This document shows, piece by piece, positions 16,439 to 24,629 of a stretch of DNA of 64,000 nt. Numbering within the stretch: position 1 is the stretch's first letter; each line of letters starts with the position of its first letter. This stretch comes from UBA6952 sp045562575 (GTDB taxonomy: Bacteria; Chloroflexota; Dehalococcoidia; Lucifugimonadales; UBA6952). The translations under genes were made by a program, and so were the position numbers. The stretch lies in the NCBI GenBank assembly GCA_045562575.1, contig JBJKVQ010000018.1:62001-126000 (forward strand), given 5' to 3'. The notes beneath the pieces are model-generated. The model worked only from the letters and a program-made list of their open reading frames with translations, was not told where the DNA came from and did no database searches.

Positions 16439-17743
16439 TTAATTCAGGTCTTCGATTCTGACTAGGCTATCTATTGATTTAATTTGATTTGATTTCTGAA
16501 TTCTTGTAATTGCAGTATTTAAATTGTTGACAACAGCTGGGTGTGTAACCATTACTAACTCAGCTATATTATTTGGTTGATTATGAGAGGTTTGCAACAC
16601 TGATGCAATACTAATGCTATATTCTCCTAAAATACTAGCTATTTCAGCAAGTACTCCTGGTTTATCTTCTACCGACATTCGCAAATAATATGAAGAACTT
16701 GTATGGTTGTAGTCGATATACTGAATCGTAGAATTACTTGTATTTTCAGGAGCATTAATATGCGTATTTGATATATTATTAGCAATTGAAATAATATCAC
16801 CTAAAATAGCACTCGAAGTTGATTTAGGCCCAGCACCTTCACCATGGAAAATGATATTTCCTATTGGATCTCCTTTGATTTCTATAGCATTATATACACC
16901 TTCTACTTTAGATAATAAATGTTCATTAGAAATTAAACACGGATGAACTCTTAAAGAAACATTTTCAGGATTTAATTCCCCAACCGCAAGGAGTTTTATA
17001 CTATAACCTAAATCTTGGGCATATTTAAAATCTATAGCTGATAGTTTTGTTATTCCCTCAATAAATATATTTTCTTCAGTTACTTTTTTGTTTAGGACAA
17101 TAGACGCAAGTATAGACAATTTATATGCAGCATCAATACCTTCTATATCACTGGTTGGATCAGCTTCAGCATAACCTAATTCTTGAGCTTGTTTGAGAGC
17201 GTTTTCAAACGTTTGGGTTCCCGAAGACATACTAGAAAGGATATAGTTGGTTGTTCCATTAATAATAGCGTTTATTTTACTGATACTGTTGGCAATTAAG
17301 CTTTCATATAATGGTCCAATTATCGGTATCCCAGCTCCTACACTCGCTTCATATAGTAAAAAAACACTATTGTTTCTTGCACGACTTAATAATTCATATC
17401 CATATTTTGACATTATAAGTTTATTTGCAGTTACGACATTAATATTTTTATCGATGGCATTATTGATCATTGTAAGAGCAATTTGATCTCCACCGATTAA
17501 TTCTACAATGAGATTTATATTATCATCGTTTAAAATGTCTTCAGGATCATTTGTTAGTATGTCAGTTGGTATAAAATCTGGTCTTTTTTTATTAATATCA
17601 TTAACTAATATTTTAGATAAATTTATTGTTACATTCGATTTTTCATCATTGATAATATTCTTGTTATGAATCAATTGATAAGCAACTTCTGTGCCTACCG
17701 TACCTAAACCAAGTAATCCAATATTTATACTTTCAATTTCCAT
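16439..17743 (-). CDS. hom: homoserine dehydrogenase
   Basis: NAD(P)H-dependent reduction of aspartate semialdehyde to homoserine, 434 residues. The Rossmann start is GLLGLGTVGTEVAYQL, the catalytic domain has SVGAGIPIIGPL, INGTTNYIL and the YAEADPTSDIEGIDAAYKL motif, and a C-terminal ACT domain (LRMSVEDKPGVLAEIASILGE) predicts feedback control by threonine. It begins 11 nt after the PpiC-type gene on the same strand. That links threonine synthesis to the ribosomal protein operon head at 19919. Confidence 0.95.
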   Translation of the reverse strand: MEIESINIGLLGLGTVGTEVAYQLIHNKNIINDEKSNVTINLSKILVNDINKKRPDFIPTDILTNDPEDILNDDNINLIVELIGGDQIALTMINNAIDKNINVVTANKLIMSKYGYELLSRARNNSVFLLYEASVGAGIPIIGPLYESLIANSISKINAIINGTTNYILSSMSSGTQTFENALKQAQELGYAEADPTSDIEGIDAAYKLSILASIVLNKKVTEENIFIEGITKLSAIDFKYAQDLGYSIKLLAVGELNPENVSLRVHPCLISNEHLLSKVEGVYNAIEIKGDPIGNIIFHGEGAGPKSTSSAILGDIISIANNISNTHINAPENTSNSTIQYIDYNHTSSSYYLRMSVEDKPGVLAEIASILGEYSISIASVLQTSHNQPNNIAELVMVTHPAVVNNLNTAITRIQKSNQIKSIDSLVRIEDLN

Positions 17744-17753
17744 TGTTTAAAAC

Positions 17754-18782
17754 CTAACCAATATATTGGCCTATTTTTTCGACCATCCATTGATAGTCTT
17801 GAGAGTTGAAGTTAACTTGAACATCTAATTCATCTCTTTGTTCATTTAGCCATGAATTTGTTATATTTTGTTTTAATATTTTAGTTATTTTTTCTTGTAA
17901 GGGTTGAGGCTCTGGTCCAGCGGTTACCTGTACTATTACGGAATTTTGGTTAGTTAATATTGGTTCACTAAATGTATTTAACTCCATCGAAAAAATTGTT
18001 GGATCAAGTTCAGGAAATGCACCTTCTGGAACCCATCCTACTAGACCGTTATCATCTGCATATGCATCATTTTTCATGTATATTCTCGCAATTTGGCTAA
18101 ATTCAGCTCCAGACATCAATTGTTCGTATGCCTGTTCTGCCAAAGTTAGTTCAGCAAATTTTATATATTTTAGGTTTACTGAATTGGCAATTGTAGGTAT
18201 TCTTTCTCCTAAACGTTCTGTAAGTTTAGTTCTCAAAAGACCCATTTGGATTAAATCTCGATATTCTTTATCAGAGTATTTTGTAAGATTTAAATAACTT
18301 TGATATGTTTCAAGAAATTCTCTGTCTAAAGCATCTTTATCGGATTGATCATTAATTAAGGTTTTTGGGTAATGAACCTTTCTTATTTCTTGATCTATTT
18401 CTTCACTTGTTACATATAAATTAATAGTAGGAGTACTTTGACGTAAAAGTTCATGGTCAGTCATTGCATTCAAAGTTTCAAAAGGTAGCAGCGATAATTT
18501 TACTTCAGAACCGTATGCAGCCTCAGCTGCAGCATTAGCTTTAGTTCTTTTTAAAAGATCTCTAAGTTGTATTTCTGTTTCGCCTACTGAAATTACCACT
18601 TTATTTTCTGGCATTACATAGGTCCAATAGTATCCTATTCCTGGAATTAATATTACTATCATCAATAATATTATTGTAAATATAATTATGGGAAGAGTAC
18701 GTTTATTGGATTGGTTTTGTGCTAACCGATGTTGTTCACGCACAGTCATTCGGTTTTTAGATTCATTACTAATGTTAGCCAT
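17754..18782 (-). CDS. membrane-anchored PpiC-type peptidyl-prolyl isomerase (SurA/PrsA-like)
   Basis: Extracytoplasmic foldase of 342 residues. A basic N-terminus (REQHRLAQNQSNKR) precedes one transmembrane anchor (about residues 30-53). A SurA-like helical N-domain follows, then a parvulin domain containing LKYIKFAELTLAEQAYEQL...FSQIARIYMKNDAYADDNGLVGWVPE. A short C-terminal helix ends the protein. It is not a lipoprotein, unlike typical PrsA. Spacing of 6 nt to rpsR and 10 nt to hom indicates one transcript. The role in secreted protein folding is from the family. Confidence 0.82.
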   Translation of the reverse strand: MANISNESKNRMTVREQHRLAQNQSNKRTLPIIIFTIILLMIVILIPGIGYYWTYVMPENKVVISVGETEIQLRDLLKRTKANAAAEAAYGSEVKLSLLPFETLNAMTDHELLRQSTPTINLYVTSEEIDQEIRKVHYPKTLINDQSDKDALDREFLETYQSYLNLTKYSDKEYRDLIQMGLLRTKLTERLGERIPTIANSVNLKYIKFAELTLAEQAYEQLMSGAEFSQIARIYMKNDAYADDNGLVGWVPEGAFPELDPTIFSMELNTFSEPILTNQNSVIVQVTAGPEPQPLQEKITKILKQNITNSWLNEQRDELDVQVNFNSQDYQWMVEKIGQYIG

Positions 18783-18788
18783 TTTGCA

Positions 18789-19133
18789 CTAAGATCTGTT
18801 TGAATAATTTCTATTGTTATATGAACGTCTCTCAATAGGGTTCAGTAATACGTGCTCAGCAGCAAAAGGAAGCAATGCGATTTCACGAGCTTTCTTGATT
18901 TCTCTTGTTAAGTAAGTTTGGCATTTTAAGCATGTACCTGTTTTTCTTCGAGGTTCTATTTTCCCTCTATCAGATATATATCTTTGCAAAACCGTAGCAT
19001 CTTTATAAGTAATAACACTGGATAAAGGTCTGCCTTTTCTTTCAAAACAAGGTTGGCAGATTTTTATTCGATTGTTATAACGATTATTTGATCGTCTTCT
19101 ATTATTAGGACGAGATCTATTTTGTGTAGTCAT
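18789..19133 (-). CDS. rpsR: ribosomal protein bS18
   Basis: Small-subunit protein bS18, 114 residues. The core is TVLQRYISDRGKIEPRRKTG and REIKKAREIALLPF. The N-terminal extension is rich in Arg and Asn (RPNNRRRSNNRYNNR). Two cysteine pairs (KICQPC and GTCLKC) form a probable zinc site, the C+ version of this protein. Extended length compared with the usual ~75 residues comes from both ends. It sits after ssb in the conserved rpsF-ssb-rpsR order. Confidence 0.93.
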   Translation of the reverse strand: MTTQNRSRPNNRRRSNNRYNNRIKICQPCFERKGRPLSSVITYKDATVLQRYISDRGKIEPRRKTGTCLKCQTYLTREIKKAREIALLPFAAEHVLLNPIERRSYNNRNYSNRS

Positions 19134-19156
19134 TTTTTTATTCTCCTAGGTAAAAA

Positions 19157-19603
19157 TTAAAAGGGTAGGTCGTCAGTTTCAACGGGTTTGTCAGATGGCG
19201 CGTCCGTAAACTTATAATTATTTTGATCATTGCCATCAAAAGAAGATGTTTCATTTTCTGAAGATTGAGAAGGGTTTCTATCAAGAAATAGTACTCTACT
19301 TGCAATTATTTCATTTCTATAGCGAGTTTGGCCATCTTGACCATCCCACTGCCTGCTTTTTAATCTTCCTTCTACAAAGGTTCGTCGACCCTTGGCAAGA
19401 TACTGATTACATTGTTCTGCAAGTGCATTCCATGCAACTACAGTAAACCATTCAGTTTCTTGATGTCTTTCTCCATCATTAGATGTGTATGATCGGCTTG
19501 TGGCTACTCTGAACGAAGTGACAGGGCTTCCACTCGGTGTGTACCTCATTTCAGGTTCAGTACCGATATTTCCTATTACCATAATTTTATTGAAACCTAC
19601 CAT
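19157..19603 (-). CDS. ssb: single-stranded DNA-binding protein
   Basis: An OB-fold SSB of 148 residues. The start is FNKIMVIGNIGTEPEMRYTPSGSPVTSFRVATSR and the core has TEWFTVVAWNALAEQCNQYLAKGRRTFVEGRL. The acidic tail ends DDLPF, the site for partner proteins in replication and repair. It lies between rpsF and rpsR, its normal bacterial location, and has a GAGGCC-type ribosome site. Confidence 0.95.
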   Translation of the reverse strand: MVGFNKIMVIGNIGTEPEMRYTPSGSPVTSFRVATSRSYTSNDGERHQETEWFTVVAWNALAEQCNQYLAKGRRTFVEGRLKSRQWDGQDGQTRYRNEIIASRVLFLDRNPSQSSENETSSFDGNDQNNYKFTDAPSDKPVETDDLPF

Positions 19604-19634
19604 TTCGGCCTCCTCAAAAATACAAACAAGTTCA

Positions 19635-19919
19635 TCAATCTTTCACGGTAAATAGATGTCGTAATATGTCTTCATTACTTCGTATACTACCTTCAATTAT
19701 TGTCACTTTTGAAGGATCTATATTTACTATCGAAGAAATATAATTTCCTTCGCGAAACTTATTAATAGGGTATGCGAGTTTTCTAATTCCCCATTTATCT
19801 AAATCTTCTACTGTTCCCTCATTAGAACTGATTAAATTAGATAAATTATCAATAATTTTATCTGAATTTTCCTGATCTATTTCAGGACTAATAACTATTA
19901 CTAGTTCATACTGTTTCAA
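19635..19919 (-). CDS. rpsF: ribosomal protein bS6
   Basis: Small-subunit protein bS6, 94 residues, with the typical start YELVIVISPEI and the WGIRKLAYPINKFREGNYI strand. It heads the rpsF-ssb-rpsR string. AAAGGA lies 7 nt before the ATG. The upstream leader is short, and I see no S6:S18-binding hairpin in it. Confidence 0.94.
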   Translation of the reverse strand: MKQYELVIVISPEIDQENSDKIIDNLSNLISSNEGTVEDLDKWGIRKLAYPINKFREGNYISSIVNIDPSKVTIIEGSIRSNEDILRHLFTVKD

Positions 19920-19957
19920 TGCATATATCCTTTACACCCAATTTATATTGAAGCAAG

Positions 19958-19966
19958 ATTATAGCA
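19958..19966 (-). promoter_or_regulatory. extended -10 promoter of rpsF string
   Basis: On the minus strand this reads TGCTATAAT, an extended -10 element with a consensus TATAAT. It lies 39 bp upstream of the rpsF ATG, predicting a leader of about 30 nt. No good -35 is visible, as expected for extended -10 promoters. Confidence 0.5.
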
Positions 19967-20008
19967 TGAAATTTTAAATTACGCATATTTTTCATAAGAA
20001 TCATACAT

Positions 20009-20908
20009 TTATTTCACTAGTTCTTTTATTAGTTTGATATGTTCAGGAGTAGTACTACAACATCCTCCAACAATTGAAGCACCATTATTAATCCATTTAG
20101 AAACCTCTAGAGCGTAAGTTTTTTCATCAATTATTTGTCTTGATTCTTTTTGGGAATTTTCTGGGTTTAACTCTAATTCTGTTTTATTGCTGTTGGTGTC
20201 AACAAAGACAGAATTAGCGTAACCTCCGACTGGTTTATTTGTTAACTTGCTGAGTGTCTTTATTGCTTCGGTTATCAAATTAGCACCACCACAATTAACT
20301 AAATATGCTTCTGCTTCTAGAGGTGAAATAGCATTATATGCCTCTTCTAAACTTTCACCACTAGGTAAAGTATTGTGCCTGGTACCTTGTAAAGTCCAAC
20401 TAATCCATGTTTCTGTATCTGTGTTAAGTGCAGCACGTAAGGCAGTTTTTGCTTCCATACTACTAGCCATAGTTTCACAGATAATAATATCAACTTTATT
20501 TTTTAATATAGATGAAATTTCTTGGTAGTATTTAGCCATAAGCCCTTCTTCCAATATCAAGTCTACACGATAGCTAGTTTCAAGTGGTGGTAAAGATCCA
20601 ATTATTTTGACATTTTTCCCAGATCGCTTTTTAGCTTTTTGTGCGACATCAATTGCAAGAAGTGTTAATTCTTCAAGTTTTTTATTAATATTTGCTCTCG
20701 ATAAAATAGGTTGTGTTAACGCATAATTATTTATAATTATATAATCTGCCCCAGCACAAATGTAATCATAATGAATATTCTCAACTATATCTGGATTATC
20801 TATTAATGCTTGGGCAGACCATATAGATTCGATGTGAGAGGGGACATTATATCCTCTTCGTTTTATTTCTGTACCGGTCCCACCATCTAAGAGTTTTACG
20901 TTTCTCAT
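20009..20908 (-). CDS. homocysteine S-methyltransferase family protein
   Basis: Zinc-dependent methyltransferase of 299 residues. The opening LLDGGTGTEIKRRGYNVPSHIESIWSA is typical. The zinc ligands are the Cys in VNCGG and the two in GGCCSTTPEHI. GADYIIINNYALTQP and ICETMASSMEAKTAL are also family features. The family (MmuM and the MetH N-domain) moves a methyl group from S-methylmethionine, betaine or methylfolate to homocysteine. The single-domain form suggests S-methylmethionine or S-adenosylmethionine as donor, but betaine cannot be excluded. It stands alone. Confidence 0.85.
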   Translation of the reverse strand: MRNVKLLDGGTGTEIKRRGYNVPSHIESIWSAQALIDNPDIVENIHYDYICAGADYIIINNYALTQPILSRANINKKLEELTLLAIDVAQKAKKRSGKNVKIIGSLPPLETSYRVDLILEEGLMAKYYQEISSILKNKVDIIICETMASSMEAKTALRAALNTDTETWISWTLQGTRHNTLPSGESLEEAYNAISPLEAEAYLVNCGGANLITEAIKTLSKLTNKPVGGYANSVFVDTNSNKTELELNPENSQKESRQIIDEKTYALEVSKWINNGASIVGGCCSTTPEHIKLIKELVK

Positions 20909-20987
20909 ATATTAATCATTACTGTCTTTAATTAGATTATATGTAATAATGTATGGCAAAGGACTTACTAGTTACAAGGTAGATTTA

Positions 20988-21686
20988 ATGATAAAAACTA
21001 TATTTTTTGATTTTTTTGGTACGTTGGCTAAATTCTATCCGGAAAGAGAAGAAATCCAACTGAAGGCATTAAATCAATTTGATTTAAATCCTTCTGTGCA
21101 ACAAATTAAATATGGTTACAAATTTGCTGACTCTTATATGGAAAAAGTAAATTCCAGTGTTAAGCCATTATCATTAATGTCCCTCGATGAGCGAAGTGAA
21201 TTTTTTAGCAAATATGAATCTCTGATTTTAGAACATGCAGGTTTAAAAGTAGATTTGATAACTGCTGGAAATATTTGGGAAGCTGTCCAAAAAATTCCAT
21301 ACGGATTTAAACTATATGATGACGTCATACCTGTTTTCGAGCATTTGTATAGTCGCAATTATAAATTAGGCATCATTACAAATATGGGTAAAAATTTATA
21401 TGGAATTTGTGATCAATTAGGAATATCCAAATTTTTATCATACATTGTTACATCAGAAGAAGTAGGTATAGGCAAACCAAGCCCAGAAATTTTTCAAGCA
21501 GCTATAAAGGTATCAGATTCAGCTATTAATGAAATCATGCATGTAGGTGATTCTTATGAGTCTGATATAGAAGGAGCCTTAGCACAAGATATAAAGGCAG
21601 TTCTTATTAATCGAGAAGAAGATCAAAATGCTTATGAATATCAATTCGTGATAAAAGAATTAAAAACCATCTATGATTATATTTAA
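20988..21686 (+). CDS. HAD-superfamily hydrolase
   Basis: A 232-residue haloacid dehalogenase-like phosphatase. The nucleophile motif is IFFDFFGTLAKF (D at residue 6), motif II is LGIITNMG, the lysine of motif III is in GIGKPSPEIF, and motif IV is MHVGDSYESDIEGA. A helical cap lies between motifs I and II (about residues 16-100). I place the start at 20988, after AAGGTAG; an in-frame ATG 39 nt upstream adds residues unlike the family. The substrate is unknown. It is convergent with the phosphatidyltransferase gene. Confidence 0.85.
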   Translation: MIKTIFFDFFGTLAKFYPEREEIQLKALNQFDLNPSVQQIKYGYKFADSYMEKVNSSVKPLSLMSLDERSEFFSKYESLILEHAGLKVDLITAGNIWEAVQKIPYGFKLYDDVIPVFEHLYSRNYKLGIITNMGKNLYGICDQLGISKFLSYIVTSEEVGIGKPSPEIFQAAIKVSDSAINEIMHVGDSYESDIEGALAQDIKAVLINREEDQNAYEYQFVIKELKTIYDYI

Positions 21687-21695
21687 TTACTAGTG

Positions 21696-22286
21696 TTACT
21701 TGCTTATAGCACGTACTCTTTGTATAAATGAAATTAATGAAGTCAAACTAACTATAATCATTGCAATAATAAATTGGTTTGTAATTAATCCAACTATCAG
21801 TATTAGTAATCTTTCTGGTCGGGTAACAATTCCGTTGTCTTTGGTTTGTATCCCAAGTCCTTCTCCTCTTGCCCGAGAATAACTTACTAGAAATGACAAA
21901 CCTAAAGCGACTATTGGTAAAATAGCCCAATCGTAGTTTCCCTTACTAATTAGCATATATGTAGCTCCAATAAATATACCTAATTCTTGTATTCTATCTA
22001 TGACGGAGTCTAAAAATGCACCAAAAACTGTTTCCTGCCCGAATTTTCTTGCCAATGATCCGTCAAATAAATCAGCTACAGCTCCAACTGCCAAAAATAC
22101 TGCAGCTAAGATCAAATTATTCAGTCCTATAAATACTGCTGCAATAATTCCAAGAATTAGACCAAAAATTGATAACAAATTGGGAGATATCTTTAGCTTG
22201 TGAAAAAAGGATACTATAGGTGTTTCTATCTTATCTAATATATTACTGCGTATATAATTTCTATAATCCATTTTTTGCCTTTTCAT
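21696..22286 (-). CDS. CDP-alcohol phosphatidyltransferase, probable phosphatidylinositol-phosphate synthase
   Basis: An integral membrane enzyme of about 196 residues with multiple hydrophobic helices. The full catalytic motif D-x2-D-G-x2-A-R-x8-G-x3-D-x3-D is present (DLFDGSLARKFGQETVFGAF, then LDSVIDR, near residue 90). This joins a CDP-diacylglycerol to an alcohol. The adjacent upstream genes encode a PimA-like mannosyltransferase and inositol-phosphate synthase, so inositol-1-phosphate is the likely acceptor. Phosphatidylglycerol phosphate synthesis is the alternative. The start overlaps the PimA-like gene by 26 nt; an ATG at 22271 would shorten it by five residues and overlap less. Confidence 0.8.
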   Translation of the reverse strand: MKRQKMDYRNYIRSNILDKIETPIVSFFHKLKISPNLLSIFGLILGIIAAVFIGLNNLILAAVFLAVGAVADLFDGSLARKFGQETVFGAFLDSVIDRIQELGIFIGATYMLISKGNYDWAILPIVALGLSFLVSYSRARGEGLGIQTKDNGIVTRPERLLILIVGLITNQFIIAMIIVSLTSLISFIQRVRAISK

Positions 22287-23373
22287 AACAATCTAATATT
22301 TTATCAACAAGGTTATTCCAGTTGAATTCTTGGACCGTATTTTGTCCATTTTGTGCCATAGAGTTTCTTAAGTCACTATTATTGATTAGAAGTTCAATGC
22401 ATTTATATATAGATGATACAGAATTAGGTTCAAATAAAAAACCATTTTTACCATTATCAATAACATTTCTGAAACCACTTATATTGGAAGCTGCTACAGG
22501 AAGTCGACTTGCCATAGCTTCTACAAGAACTATACCGAAACTTTCATTACCAGTATTTGGTGCACAGAATAAATCTGCTGTTTGATAGTACATACGTTTT
22601 TCAAACTGATCAGTGACTGATCCAGTACAAACAATATCTTCAGGATTTATTGATTCAATTAATTCTGCACACTGTTTATCAAGTTTGCCAGGTCCAATGA
22701 TTATTAAACGAACAGCATACTTTTTTTTAAGTTCTATATAGGCTTGTAAAAGGTATTTCAACCCTTTTCTTTTTTCTAATCGTCCAAGAAATAATATATT
22801 AAATTTATTATCTTTATATTCGTTCAAAAGTATTGATTTTTGAGAAAGAAAATCAACATCTACACCGTTTGGTATTATTGTATATTCTCCTGGGAAATAT
22901 TTTTGAACGTATTCTTTAGCAGATACTGAAACAGCAATTTTACTATCTAATTTATTCATAAATTTAGCTAAATACCATTTAGTTAATTTATATTTATAAT
23001 TTTCAGAACTATATGCATGAAAAGTACCAATATTTATAGATTTAGAATTTGCAAGTACTGTTAAAGGTATAGAAGGCATTAAAGGTTCGTGTAAATGTAT
23101 AATATCGAAATTTTCTTTTTGAAGTATTTTCTTAATTTCTCTTGTTTTCCAAAAGTTTAATGAAATCCGAGCTACTGATCCTGCTACAGATATAGGGATA
23201 CTACTTCCTAAAGATATGATTTTATCTGAAAAACTAACACCATTATTGTTTATTGGTCCCAGATATTTTACTTCGTGGCCGCGTTTTACTAATTGGTTGC
23301 CTAATTCAAACATATGGGAAATAACACCCCCAGGATAATTTAAGTCATAAGGGGAAACTTGTGCAATTTTCAT
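22261..23373 (-). CDS. family 4 glycosyltransferase, PimA-like (phosphatidylinositol mannosyltransferase type)
   Basis: A 370-residue GT-B glycosyltransferase. The N-terminus (MKIAQVSPYDLNYPGGVISH) matches PimA-type enzymes, with GTFHAYSSE and the HLHEPLMPS motif following. The donor half has LFLGRLEKRKGLKYLLQAY and the E-x7-E motif ESFGIVLVEAM. It sits between inositol phosphate synthase and a CDP-alcohol phosphatidyltransferase, with a 6-nt gap and an overlap, which strengthens a phosphatidylinositol glycosylation role. Mannose as donor is from the family, not visible here. Confidence 0.82.
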   Translation of the reverse strand: MKIAQVSPYDLNYPGGVISHMFELGNQLVKRGHEVKYLGPINNNGVSFSDKIISLGSSIPISVAGSVARISLNFWKTREIKKILQKENFDIIHLHEPLMPSIPLTVLANSKSINIGTFHAYSSENYKYKLTKWYLAKFMNKLDSKIAVSVSAKEYVQKYFPGEYTIIPNGVDVDFLSQKSILLNEYKDNKFNILFLGRLEKRKGLKYLLQAYIELKKKYAVRLIIIGPGKLDKQCAELIESINPEDIVCTGSVTDQFEKRMYYQTADLFCAPNTGNESFGIVLVEAMASRLPVAASNISGFRNVIDNGKNGFLFEPNSVSSIYKCIELLINNSDLRNSMAQNGQNTVQEFNWNNLVDKILDCYEKAKNGL

Positions 23374-23379
23374 ACTTGT

Positions 23380-24462
23380 TCATTCTAATGGTTTAATAAA
23401 ATCCTCAACCATTTGATGTGCTTCATCATCGGTATATTGTATTGGTGGAGATTTCATGAAATAAGAAGATGGCCCGGTAAGTGATCCACTTACTTGACGG
23501 TCTAGAGCTATTTTACAACATCTTACTGCATCAACAACTACGCCTGCAGAGTTTGGGCTATCCCAAACTTCTAATTTTAATTCCAAATTTAATGGAACAT
23601 TACCAAAGGTAGTACCTTCGATTCTAATATGACACCATTTTCTATCTTCTAACCAAGGCACATAATCGCTTGGGCCTACATGAACATTATCTTTACCCAC
23701 ATCGTATGGAAGCTGTGATGTTACAGCATTAGTTTTAGATTCTTTCTTAGATTCTAATCGTTCTCTTTCTAACATATTCATAAAATCAGTATTGCCACCA
23801 AAGTTTAATTGATAGGTTCTGTCAACCCGAACGCCACGGTCTTTAAAAAGATTAGTTAAAACTCTATGAGTAATAGTGGCACCAACTTGAGATTTTATAT
23901 CGTCACCTACAATAGGCACACCAGCATCTTGAAATCGTCTTTGCCAGTATGGTTCTCTACCAATAAAGACAGGAATACAATTCACCACACCAACTTTTGC
24001 GGAAAGTGCTTGTTCCATATACCATTTTGTTGCTTGTTCAGATCCCACAGGAAGATAATTAATTAACACGTCAACTTCCCGTTCTTCAAGGATGCTTGCT
24101 ATAGATGGCATAGAATCTTCAGGATCAGGTGCTTTTTCTATAACTTCGGATAGATATTTTCCAATACCATCGTGTGTCATTCCTCTTTCTACAGTTACAC
24201 CAGTTTTTGGAACATCATGGAAAGCAACAGTATTATTCATTCCTGAAAATATTGCATCGGATAAATCTTTGCCAACTTTATCTTTATCTACATCAAATGC
24301 AGCGACAACTTCAATATCTCCTATATGATAATCTCCTAATACGGGGTGCATAAGTCCAGGAATAAATTCATTTTCATCTGCTTCTCGGTACTTATGAATT
24401 CCTTGTACGAAAGAAGAGGCACAATTACCTACTCCCACAATAGCTACTTTGATTTTGCTCAA
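23380..24462 (-). CDS. ino1: inositol-3-phosphate synthase (Ino1), actinobacterial/archaeal type
   Basis: NAD-dependent isomerase/cyclase that turns glucose-6-phosphate into inositol phosphate. The short (360-residue) prokaryotic form begins KVAIVGVGNCASSFVQGIHKY, has INYLPVGSEQATKWY, GDDIKSQVGATITHR and the catalytic stretch RTYQLNFGGNTDFMNML, with LERERLESKKESKTNAV directly after. It heads a three-gene cassette with the PimA-like and phosphatidyltransferase genes, implying the inositol feeds a phospholipid or glycolipid. Confidence 0.95.
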   Translation of the reverse strand: MSKIKVAIVGVGNCASSFVQGIHKYREADENEFIPGLMHPVLGDYHIGDIEVVAAFDVDKDKVGKDLSDAIFSGMNNTVAFHDVPKTGVTVERGMTHDGIGKYLSEVIEKAPDPEDSMPSIASILEEREVDVLINYLPVGSEQATKWYMEQALSAKVGVVNCIPVFIGREPYWQRRFQDAGVPIVGDDIKSQVGATITHRVLTNLFKDRGVRVDRTYQLNFGGNTDFMNMLERERLESKKESKTNAVTSQLPYDVGKDNVHVGPSDYVPWLEDRKWCHIRIEGTTFGNVPLNLELKLEVWDSPNSAGVVVDAVRCCKIALDRQVSGSLTGPSSYFMKSPPIQYTDDEAHQMVEDFIKPLE

Positions 24463-24566
24463 TTTGGCATCCTCTCTTTAACAATTCTTTAACTATCTAT
24501 TTAGCATTAATAAAATAATAACAATAATTGAGTTACAATAGCTTGTAATGATACCAGTTAGCTACT

Positions 24567-24595
24567 TTGTTAGCAAGGTTTTGTGCTATCATGAT
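24567..24595 (+). promoter_or_regulatory. candidate promoter for the amidase gene
   Basis: TTGTTA (24567-24572) and CATGAT (24590-24595) with 17-bp spacing, 34 bp before the amidase ATG. It lies in the 167-bp divergent gap between ino1 and the amidase gene. Nothing else is seen there. Confidence 0.4.
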
Positions 24596-24629
24596 TTAAG
24601 TTTAAATATTACAAATTCAGGTATTTAAT

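Noticed and set aside
19920..20008. S6:S18-binding leader motif before rpsF
   Set aside because: The predicted leader is only about 30 nt and shows no suitable hairpin.
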